Assembly (NCBI GenBank): GCA_017828935.1
Contig: JAGAUG010000026.1
Coordinates: 1 to 8,349, forward strand
Direction of reading: 5' to 3'
DNA length: 8,349 nucleotides
Source of the DNA: Oscillospiraceae bacterium
GTDB lineage: Bacteria > Bacillota > Clostridia > Oscillospirales > Ruminococcaceae
Every line of letters begins with the position of its first letter. The first letter of the stretch is position 1. Positions 1 through 5,555 of the stretch are shown piece by piece. The position numbers and the translations under genes were made by a program. Under the pieces are notes generated by a model. The model saw only the letters and a list, made by a program, of their open reading frames with translations. It searched no databases and was not told where the DNA came from.

Positions 1-2
1 AT

Positions 3-218
3 ACAAAAAAATTAAATAATATAAAATTGATTGGCCAAGAAGATATTATATCTAATCTAATATCTGGTGATATCGTTGCTGAGATCGAAATTAACGAAAG
101 CGAGATAAGTGTTGGGCAACTAACAGTTCCAGTTAAGATTTCGATTCCCAACAAGGGTGTTGTTTGGGCTGTTGGAGATTACAGCTCAGTTATTACTATT
201 ACGAGTAAAGATAAATAA
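3..218 (+). CDS. C-terminal part of a YbbR-domain protein (5' end outside window)
   Basis: The reading frame is open to the left edge (first full codon at 3) and ends in TAA at 216-218, so only about 71 C-terminal residues are visible. A TTG at 27 is in frame but has no ribosome binding site, so it is an internal Leu codon. The fragment resembles the last repeat of YbbR-like proteins: a short helix (GQEDIISNL), then an 'I.AEIEI' strand, a 'VGQLTVPVKISIP' strand typical of the YbbR repeat, and a final 'YSSVITIT' strand. In Bacillota, YbbR (CdaR) proteins are membrane-anchored extracytoplasmic partners of the diadenylate cyclase CdaA, usually encoded between cdaA and glmM. Neither gene is visible here, so a CdaR role is inference. 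ispD follows about 48 bases downstream on the same strand. The family call rests on pattern recognition of one short repeat, so confidence is moderate. Confidence 0.65.
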   Translation, partial: TKKLNNIKLIGQEDIISNLISGDIVAEIEINESEISVGQLTVPVKISIPNKGVVWAVGDYSSVITITSKDK

Positions 219-250
219 ATAAAAAATCATAAAATTTTTAAATTATAATT

Positions 251-256
251 GGGGTG
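251..256 (+). promoter_or_regulatory. Ribosome binding site that fixes the ispD start
   Basis: GGGGTG lies 10 bases before a TTG at 267. An in-frame TTG at 249 overlaps this site and has no Shine-Dalgarno of its own, so the longest reading would translate the binding site itself. The start at 267 also puts the CTP-binding loop the usual few residues from the N-terminus. Confidence 0.7.
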
Positions 257-266
257 TGAAAATATA

Positions 267-962
267 TTGGAAAATAATATATTTGCTGTTATTTTGGCTG
301 CTGGTAAGTCTTCTCGGATGAAGGGTACGGATAAAATTTTAGAAAAATTAATAAATAACAAAGAAGTAATAATAAATACGATTTATAAATTTGACGCTAT
401 AGAATCTATCTCAAAAATTATATTAGTTACAAGAGATGATATTATAGATAAAATTAAAGATATAATAAAAAAATATAATTTTAAAAAAAATATTTATGTT
501 ATAGAAGGCGGGAAAACTAGGACAGAGTCTTTGTTTTTAGGGTACGAGTTTATAAAAAATAAATTTGGATTTAATAAAAACGATTTTTGTTTGATACATG
601 ACGGAGCTAGGCCTCTTATTAGACAAAGCGATATATTAACTTGTCTTGATTTAGCTTTTAAAAATAAAGCTGCAGCTGTCGGAGTAAAAATAAACGATAC
701 TATTAAGAAAGCTGACGAAAATAGTATTATTACGCAAACAGTCGATAGGAGTAATTTGTTTTATATCCAAACTCCTCAAATTTTTGAAAATAGTATTTTA
801 GATTTGGCTATAAAAAATGCTAAAGAAAAGAATTTAGATTTTACTGATGATTGCCAACTGATTGAATCTATTGGGCAAAAAGTTTATATATCTTCTGGAG
901 ATTTTTCGAATATAAAAATAACAACACAAGAAGATTTATTTTTAGTTAATAAATTAATTTAG
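267..962 (+). CDS. ispD: 2-C-methyl-D-erythritol 4-phosphate cytidylyltransferase
   Basis: IspD transfers CMP from CTP to 2-C-methyl-D-erythritol 4-phosphate, the third step of the MEP route to isopentenyl diphosphate, in the cytosol. From the TTG at 267 the product is 231 residues, the usual family length. The nucleotide-binding loop AVILAAGKSSRM is at 7-18, with the conserved Arg (R17) and Lys (K23) that contact CTP phosphates. GGKTRTES is at 81-88, and HDGARP at 111-116 carries the metal-binding Asp (D112). R161 in the TVDR motif and K217 in NIKITTQEDL match the substrate-binding Arg and Lys of the E. coli enzyme by family alignment. QTPQIF (168-173) and TDD (193-195) complete the signature. 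The stop is TAG. ispF follows after 41 bases and encodes a later step of the same pathway, which strengthens the call. The enzyme looks complete; codon use is strongly AT-biased like its neighbours. Confidence 0.95.
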   Translation: MENNIFAVILAAGKSSRMKGTDKILEKLINNKEVIINTIYKFDAIESISKIILVTRDDIIDKIKDIIKKYNFKKNIYVIEGGKTRTESLFLGYEFIKNKFGFNKNDFCLIHDGARPLIRQSDILTCLDLAFKNKAAAVGVKINDTIKKADENSIITQTVDRSNLFYIQTPQIFENSILDLAIKNAKEKNLDFTDDCQLIESIGQKVYISSGDFSNIKITTQEDLFLVNKLI

Positions 963-1003
963 ATTTTAATTTAATATATATCTAGAAAGTAGGTAGCTAA
1001 ATT

Positions 1004-1486
1004 TTGAGTTTTAGAATAGGCCACGGATATGATGTACATAAGTTAATAAAAGATCGAGATTTTATTTTGTGTGGAGTAAAAATTGATTACGATAAAGGCT
1101 TACTTGGCCACTCAGACGCCGACGTTGGTCTTCACGCTATTATGGATAGCTTGCTTGGCGCTGCGGCTTTAGGAGATATAGGAAGTCACTTCCCAGACAA
1201 AGATAATAAATATAAAAATATAGATAGTAAGATTTTGTTAAAAAAAGTATTTGATATTATAAAAAACAAAAATTTTGAGATTCAAAATATTGACGTAACT
1301 ATAATTTTAGAGAAACCTAAAATTAATAAATATATTTTTGAGATGAGAAAAATAATTTCTGAAATATTAGAAATAAAATTGGATCAAATTAATATTAAAG
1401 CGACAACAGAAGAAGGATTGAATTTTACAGGCGAAGGTCTTGGAGTTGCGGCTCATTCAGTTTCTCTTTTATCTCAAATATCTTAA
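1004..1486 (+). CDS. ispF: 2-C-methyl-D-erythritol 2,4-cyclodiphosphate synthase
   Basis: IspF cyclises CDP-methylerythritol 2-phosphate with release of CMP, forming methylerythritol 2,4-cyclodiphosphate in the MEP pathway; the family works as a homotrimer with metal ions. The product is 160 residues, the normal size. RIGHGYDVH at 4-12 gives the zinc ligands D10 and H12, and H44 in DADVGLHAIMD is the third, matching D8, H10 and H42 of the E. coli protein. LLGHSDAD (33-40), GDIGSHFPD (58-65) and ATTEEGLNFTGEG (133-145) are the other family signatures. The start is TTG at 1004, seven bases after AGGTAG (991-996); the family motif begins at residue 4, so no longer form is expected. The intermediate enzyme IspE is not encoded between ispD and ispF, so it must lie elsewhere. 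The gene is probably co-transcribed with ispD and pheS. Confidence 0.96.
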   Translation: MSFRIGHGYDVHKLIKDRDFILCGVKIDYDKGLLGHSDADVGLHAIMDSLLGAAALGDIGSHFPDKDNKYKNIDSKILLKKVFDIIKNKNFEIQNIDVTIILEKPKINKYIFEMRKIISEILEIKLDQINIKATTEEGLNFTGEGLGVAAHSVSLLSQIS

Positions 1487-1531
1487 AATTTTAAAATATC
1501 TAAAAAAATTTGCGAAGGGGAATATAACAAA

Positions 1532-2551
1532 ATGAAGTTATTATTACAAGAAATACATGATAAAGCAAAAAACGAAGTAAAAGACGTTTTTGAATTAAAA
1601 AATCTAAAAGATTTAAGAGTTAAATACTTAGGAAAAAAAGGCGAGATTACTCAAATATTAAAAAATTTAAATACTGTTGGTTCTGATGAGAGACCCGAAA
1701 TTGGAAAGATTGCCAATATAGTAAGAAGTGATCTTGAATCTTTAATAGCCCAAAAAGAAAAAGAACTCGAAGATAAAATTTTAACTGAAAGACTTGAGTC
1801 TGAAAGAATAGATGTGACGATAAAAAATAAGAGAGTCAAGCCAGCTAATTTACATCCGTTAACGATAGTTACAAGAGAACTAGAAGATATATTTCTTGGG
1901 ATGGGCTTTGAGATCGCTAGCGGGCCAGAGATCGAAACAGTATATAATAATTTTGATGCTTTAAATACGCCGTTGAATCACCCGTCTAGAGACTTAGAAG
2001 ATACTTTTTATATAAATAATAATATTGTATTGAGGACTCAAACGTCTTCGGTTCAAATTAGGACTATGAGAGATAAGAAACCGCCAATAAAAGTAATTTC
2101 TCCGGGTCGAGTTTATCGCTCAGACGACGTAGACGCAACTCACTCGCCAGTATTTCATCAGTTAGAAGGCCTTGTTGTTGATAAAGATATATCGATGAGC
2201 GATCTAAAGTGGACTTTAGAGACTTTTATAAAAAAATTATACGGTCAAGATATAAAAATTAGATTTAGGCCCCATTATTTTCCGTTTACGGAACCGTCAG
2301 CTGAGATAGATATTTCTTGTTTTGTTTGCGGTGGAAAGGGCTGTAGAGTTTGTAAGGGCGAAGGTTTTATAGAAATTTTAGGTGCTGGATTAGTCCACCC
2401 AAATGTATTAAAAAATTGCGGTATAGATCCTGAGATATATTCTGGTTTCGCTTTTGGAATGGGACTTGACAGAATCGTGATGAGAAGATTTAATATAGAT
2501 GATTTGAGATTATTATATGACAACGATATAAGATTTTTATCTCAGTTTTAG
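1532..2551 (+). CDS. pheS: Phenylalanine-tRNA ligase alpha subunit
   Basis: PheS is the catalytic alpha subunit of the alpha2-beta2 phenylalanyl-tRNA synthetase (class II). The product is 339 residues, as expected. The N-terminal coiled-coil arm that contacts tRNA occupies about 1-95, with the recognisable LRVKYLGKKGEIT at 28-40. The catalytic domain follows: GPEIE at 131-135, LRTQTSSVQIRTM at 167-179, motif 2 with FRPHYFPFTEPSAEI at 245-259, and motif 3 with GFAFGMGLDRI at 305-315. C263, C266, C271 and C274 form a CxxCx4CxxC cluster just before ILGAGLVHPNVL, a feature I recall from many Bacillota PheS proteins and one that could hold a metal. The start is ATG at 1532, eleven bases after GAAGGGG (1514-1520). 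Only 45 bases separate it from ispF, so there is no space for a T-box leader. Stop is TAG. pheT follows after 70 bases. Confidence 0.97.
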   Translation: MKLLLQEIHDKAKNEVKDVFELKNLKDLRVKYLGKKGEITQILKNLNTVGSDERPEIGKIANIVRSDLESLIAQKEKELEDKILTERLESERIDVTIKNKRVKPANLHPLTIVTRELEDIFLGMGFEIASGPEIETVYNNFDALNTPLNHPSRDLEDTFYINNNIVLRTQTSSVQIRTMRDKKPPIKVISPGRVYRSDDVDATHSPVFHQLEGLVVDKDISMSDLKWTLETFIKKLYGQDIKIRFRPHYFPFTEPSAEIDISCFVCGGKGCRVCKGEGFIEILGAGLVHPNVLKNCGIDPEIYSGFAFGMGLDRIVMRRFNIDDLRLLYDNDIRFLSQF

Positions 2552-2621
2552 AATATAATTACTCAAAATAAAAAATATATAAATTATTTTAAAATAATAA
2601 AACACGGAGGTATTTAATTTT

Positions 2622-5039
2622 ATGTTGTTATCTATGAAATGGCTCAAAGATTATGTTGATGTGAGCGATATTGATATAAAAGAATTTTGTAACAGGATGA
2701 CAATGTCTGGGTCAAAAGTAGAAGGCTATAGGGTCGAAGGACAAGAGCTTGAAAATATTGTTGTTGGGGAAATAATAAAAATAGAAAAACATCCAGACGC
2801 TGATAAATTGTTAGTTTGTCAAGTTGATATTGGAGCTGGCGAAAATAAATTAATTCAAATCGTAACAGCTGCTAAGAATATTTTTGAAGGAGCTATTGTT
2901 CCAGTTGCGTTACATAAATCTAAGATCGCTGGGGGAGTCTCGATAAAAAAAGGTAAGCTCAGAGGTGTTATGAGTGAAGGAATGTTTTGTTCTGTTTCAG
3001 AGCTAAATTTGACTTTAAATGACTTTCCGGGGGCGATCGAAGACGGGATCTTAATTATCGATAAAGAATATAATTATAGTCTAGGTCAGGATATAAAAAC
3101 TGTTTTAGGAATCGATGATATTATTATTGATTTCGAAATAACGCCAAATAGACCAGATTGTTTGTCTGTTATTGGGCTCGCTCGCGAAGTTTCAGCTGTT
3201 TTTAAAAGACCTATAAAATATTATAAATCTAATAATCAAGATATTAAAAATAATAATATTATTAATAATATTATTAAAGTTACTAATCAAGAAAAAGAGC
3301 TTTGTAAGAGATATATTGCTAAAGCTGTTAAAAATATAAAAATAAAACCGTCGCCTAGATTTATTAGAGAAAGACTCAGAAGTAGTGGGCTAAGACCGAT
3401 AAATAATATAGTCGATATTACAAACTACGTTATGTTAGAATATGGTCAGCCGATTCACGCGTTTGATTTAGACAAAATAAATAATAATAATATTATTATT
3501 AGAAAGGCTACTCAAGACGAAAAAATAAAATTGCTAGATGGCGTTGAAAAAAAATTGAATCCTGATGTTTTAGTTATCGCTGACGAAACAAGGCCATTGG
3601 CTGTTGCTGGGGTGATGGGCGGAGAAGACAGCGGTATAAATAAAGATACTAAAACAGTTATTTTTGAAGTTGCTAGTTTTGATCAAGAGTCTGTTAGACA
3701 AACGTCTAAAAAACTCGGGGTTAGAACAGAAAGCTCGTCGAGATTTGAAAAAAATACAGATGGCGAATTTTTAACAACAGTTGTTGATAGGATTTGTCAA
3801 CTTATAAAAGAGCTCGAAGCAGGCGAAATAATCGAAGATCATGTTGATATAAATAATTCAAATAATATAAAACAAGAAATAAAATTAGATTTTGATTTTA
3901 TAAACAAACGTCTAGGTGAAGAATTAAGCGAGCAAGAAATAAAAGATATTTTGGCTAATATATTTATAGAAGTTAAAGATAATAAGGCGCTAGTTCCGTC
4001 TTGGCGACCAGATCTAATGTCTTTAGCTGATATCGTCGAAGAAATAGCCAGATTTTATGGGTACGATAAAATAAAATCTAAAAAATTTAATCTTTCGATT
4101 AATTCGATCGCGATGAGGACAGACAGACAAAAATTTAAAAATAATATTATGGATTTTATGGCGTCTCAAGGCTATTTTGAGATCCAAACTTTTTCGTTTA
4201 TTAGTCCAAAAAGCTACGATAAAATTAATCTAGATAAAGACCAAGAACTAAGAAATAGCATAAATATTTTAAATCCGCTTGGTGAAGATACTTCGGTTAT
4301 GAGGTCAACAGCGTTGCCGTCGATGTTAGACGTTATTTCTAAAAATTATAATAATCAAAATCAAGAAGGTAATTTTTTCGAAATTGCAAAAGAATATTAT
4401 TTTAATAATAATCAAGATAATAATAATAATTTCGCGATCGAAAAAGAAAAATTAATTATTGGGTCTTTTGGAAAGAAATATAGTTTTTATGATCTGAAAT
4501 CTTTGATAGAAAATTTATTTGACTGGGTTGAAGTTTTAGAGCCGGAATTTGTTGCTCAAAATAATAATTCTGTTTTTCACCCTGGTCGCTGTGCAGATAT
4601 ATATATAAATAATAAAAAAATAGGAACAATTGGTCAGATTCATCCGGTTGTGAGCGATAACTATCAAGTTGGTGTTAATGTTTTTGTTGCTAGCTTAGAT
4701 ATCGACGAGATATTTAATTATAGAGTTACAAATAAATTATACACTCCGATTAGCAAGTTCCCGTCTGTTACAAGAGATTTGTCTTTAGTTTGTGATAAAG
4801 ACTTACCTGTTGGAGTAATCGAAAAATTAATACAAGAAACTGTTTTAGATATTTTAGAAGAAATAAATTTAGTTGATATTTACCAAGGTGAGCAAGTCGA
4901 AAAATCTAAAAAGAGTGTTTGTTATTCTTTAAGATTAAGAAATTCAAAAAAAACTTTGACAGATGACGAGATAGATATTATAATAAATAGAGTATTAGAA
5001 AAATTAAGAACGATAGATGTATATATAAGACAGTTTTAA
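2622..5039 (+). CDS. pheT: Phenylalanine-tRNA ligase beta subunit
   Basis: PheT is the beta subunit of phenylalanyl-tRNA synthetase, involved in tRNA binding and in editing of mischarged Tyr-tRNA. The product is 805 residues, normal for the family. Domains in order: N-terminal MKWLKDYV; OB-fold tRNA-binding domain about 40-155 (IVVGEIIKIEKHPDADKL from about 46); ITPNRPDCLS near 173; B3/B4 editing region about 212-384 with ITNYVMLEYGQPIHAFD and AVAGVMGGEDSGI; B5 domain about 420-475 with WRPDL and DIVEEIARFYGYDKI; catalytic-like core about 485-690; and a C-terminal anticodon-binding ferredoxin-like domain about 707-805 starting YTPISKFPSVTRDLSLV. The start is ATG at 2622, ten bases after a strong GGAGGT (2606-2611). 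Odd point: Asn-rich low-complexity stretches at 210-219, 287-293 and 595-603, encoded by AAT/ATT runs. The length is not inflated overall, so these look mainly like drift at tolerant sites. Confidence 0.97.
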   Translation: MLLSMKWLKDYVDVSDIDIKEFCNRMTMSGSKVEGYRVEGQELENIVVGEIIKIEKHPDADKLLVCQVDIGAGENKLIQIVTAAKNIFEGAIVPVALHKSKIAGGVSIKKGKLRGVMSEGMFCSVSELNLTLNDFPGAIEDGILIIDKEYNYSLGQDIKTVLGIDDIIIDFEITPNRPDCLSVIGLAREVSAVFKRPIKYYKSNNQDIKNNNIINNIIKVTNQEKELCKRYIAKAVKNIKIKPSPRFIRERLRSSGLRPINNIVDITNYVMLEYGQPIHAFDLDKINNNNIIIRKATQDEKIKLLDGVEKKLNPDVLVIADETRPLAVAGVMGGEDSGINKDTKTVIFEVASFDQESVRQTSKKLGVRTESSSRFEKNTDGEFLTTVVDRICQLIKELEAGEIIEDHVDINNSNNIKQEIKLDFDFINKRLGEELSEQEIKDILANIFIEVKDNKALVPSWRPDLMSLADIVEEIARFYGYDKIKSKKFNLSINSIAMRTDRQKFKNNIMDFMASQGYFEIQTFSFISPKSYDKINLDKDQELRNSINILNPLGEDTSVMRSTALPSMLDVISKNYNNQNQEGNFFEIAKEYYFNNNQDNNNNFAIEKEKLIIGSFGKKYSFYDLKSLIENLFDWVEVLEPEFVAQNNNSVFHPGRCADIYINNKKIGTIGQIHPVVSDNYQVGVNVFVASLDIDEIFNYRVTNKLYTPISKFPSVTRDLSLVCDKDLPVGVIEKLIQETVLDILEEINLVDIYQGEQVEKSKKSVCYSLRLRNSKKTLTDDEIDIIINRVLEKLRTIDVYIRQF
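3251..3276 (+). repeat. 26-bp perfect palindrome built from a tandem AATAATATTATT
   Basis: The 12-base unit AATAATATTATT occurs twice back to back (3252-3263 and 3264-3275). The unit is its own reverse complement, and one more T/A pair at each side makes a 26-bp perfect inverted repeat inside pheT. It encodes alternating Asn and Ile residues (NNIINNII, 211-218) in the linker before the editing region. The likely cause is AAT/ATT codon bias in a tolerant linker rather than a selected site. Confidence 0.75.
3482..3501 (+). repeat. 20-bp perfect AT palindrome in pheT
   Basis: TAATAATAATATTATTATTA is a perfect inverted repeat with no spacer. It encodes four Asn then three Ile (287-293) at a strand where other PheT proteins usually carry small or varied residues. 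Asn AAT codons followed by Ile ATT codons make a DNA palindrome automatically, so this is best read as a codon-bias product. Confidence 0.7.
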
Positions 5040-5043
5040 AAAC

Positions 5044-5233
5044 TTGAGGTAAAAATCTAGTAAAGAATTTTTGAGTTTTTTAAGAAAAATTTATCAAATG
5101 CTTTGAATTTTTTTGTTGTGTTATCGAAGCTGTATTAAAAAAAATTAAAGTGCAGTTTGTTTTTTTGAGCTAGTATTTATAAAACAAGATAAAGTTTTGA
5201 GCTAAAATAAAAATATTTATTGAATTACCTCAA
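5044..5233 (+). ncRNA. Candidate structured RNA or long-range inverted repeat in the pheT-ireB gap
   Basis: TTGAGGTAA at 5044-5052 is the exact reverse complement of TTACCTCAA at 5225-5233, so 172 bases could be closed by a 9-bp helix containing three G-C pairs. Inside it, 5085-5095 can pair with 5188-5198 (10 pairs around one A-G mismatch). Further in, 5101-5114 can pair with 5138-5150 (13 pairs with one bulged G) to form a terminal hairpin with a 23-base loop. The pairs nest correctly and give a rod of about 190 nt. No protein-coding frame of note is present and no GC-rich terminator is visible. In such AT-rich DNA chance pairing is common, and I cannot compute its significance. I do not recognise an RNA family. 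Alternatives are an AT-rich pheT 3' UTR, or two arms that only matter as DNA. Confidence 0.25.
5069..5204 (+). repeat. Three direct copies of TTTTGAG, two extended to TTTTGAGCTA
   Basis: TTTTGAG begins at 5069, 5163 and 5195. The second and third copies match over ten bases (TTTTGAGCTA at 5163-5172 and 5195-5204) and start 32 bases apart, close to three helical turns; the first and second start 94 bases apart, close to nine turns. They lie upstream of the proposed ireB promoter. This could be a set of sites for a DNA-binding protein, but T-rich DNA makes short matches easy. Confidence 0.35.
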
Positions 5234-5247
5234 TATTTAATTATAAA
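5220..5247 (+). promoter_or_regulatory. Possible sigma-A-type promoter for ireB-rlmN-prpC-prkC
   Basis: TTGAAT (5220-5225) and TATAAA (5242-5247) are separated by 16 bases, giving four of six and five of six matches to the -35 and -10 consensus. Transcription would start near 5254, leaving a leader of about 20 bases that contains the AAGGA ribosome binding site at 5258-5262. It is the best-spaced candidate in the gap, but AT-rich sequence throws up such matches often. Confidence 0.35.
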
Positions 5248-5273
5248 ACTAAAATACAAGGACGTGATATTAT

Positions 5274-5522
5274 ATGAGAGACGACCGTACGATAGCATTT
5301 TCGATTAAAGACGAAGAAGAGAGACAAATAAAAGAGATCTTGACGATTGTTTACGATGCGCTACGTCAAAAGGGTTATAACCCAATTAATCAATTGGTGG
5401 GATATTTGTTATCAGAAGATCCGACTTATATAACGACTTTTAATAACGCAAGAAGTTTAATAAAAAAAATAGATAGAGATGAACTGCTTCAAATTATGGT
5501 GAAATCTTATCTTGATAGTTAG
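5274..5522 (+). CDS. ireB: IreB family regulatory phosphoprotein (UPF0297)
   Basis: This small cytosolic protein of 82 residues carries the family signature GYNPINQLVGYLLSEDPTYIT at 34-54, followed by a helical C-terminal part with NARSLIKKIDRDELL (58-72). In Enterococcus faecalis the family member IreB is phosphorylated on N-terminal Thr by the PASTA kinase IreK, dephosphorylated by IreP, and lowers cephalosporin resistance. Here the N-terminus (DDRTIAFSIKD) keeps one Thr, T6, at the conserved position; the place of the second enterococcal Thr appears to be Asp (D3). The start is ATG at 5274, eleven bases after AAGGA (5258-5262). Family members are usually encoded between alaS and ruvX. Here the gene is instead 33 bases before rlmN and in the same run as prpC and prkC, encoding the likely phosphatase and kinase. 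Stop is TAG. The identity is secure; the regulatory role is inferred from the family and context. Confidence 0.93.
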   Translation: MRDDRTIAFSIKDEEERQIKEILTIVYDALRQKGYNPINQLVGYLLSEDPTYITTFNNARSLIKKIDRDELLQIMVKSYLDS

Positions 5523-5555
5523 TTAAAATAGAAAGATAAAGAGGGTGTATATAAA

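Noticed and set aside
244..249. TATAAT just before ispD as a -10 box
   Set aside because: Transcription would start at about 255, within or after the ribosome binding site, and no -35 element stands upstream. It is expected by chance in this composition.
1651..1839. Minus-strand open frame of 62 codons inside pheS
   Set aside because: It is a shadow of the pheS arm region, Ser/Leu/Phe-rich, with no ribosome binding site or recognisable motif.
2275..2523. Minus-strand open frame of 82 codons inside pheS
   Set aside because: It lies opposite the conserved PheS catalytic motifs 2 and 3, and its sequence is explained by them. There is no initiation signal or family likeness.
2554..2559. TATAAT after pheS as a promoter for pheT
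   Set aside because: The bases 17 upstream read AGATTT, unlike a -35 element, and TATAAT-like words are frequent in this AT-rich DNA.
5040..5170. Intrinsic terminator after pheT (T runs near 5076-5081, 5108-5114 and 5160-5166)
   Set aside because: None of the T runs is preceded by a compact GC-containing hairpin. The local stems are almost purely A-T, so I cannot call a terminator.
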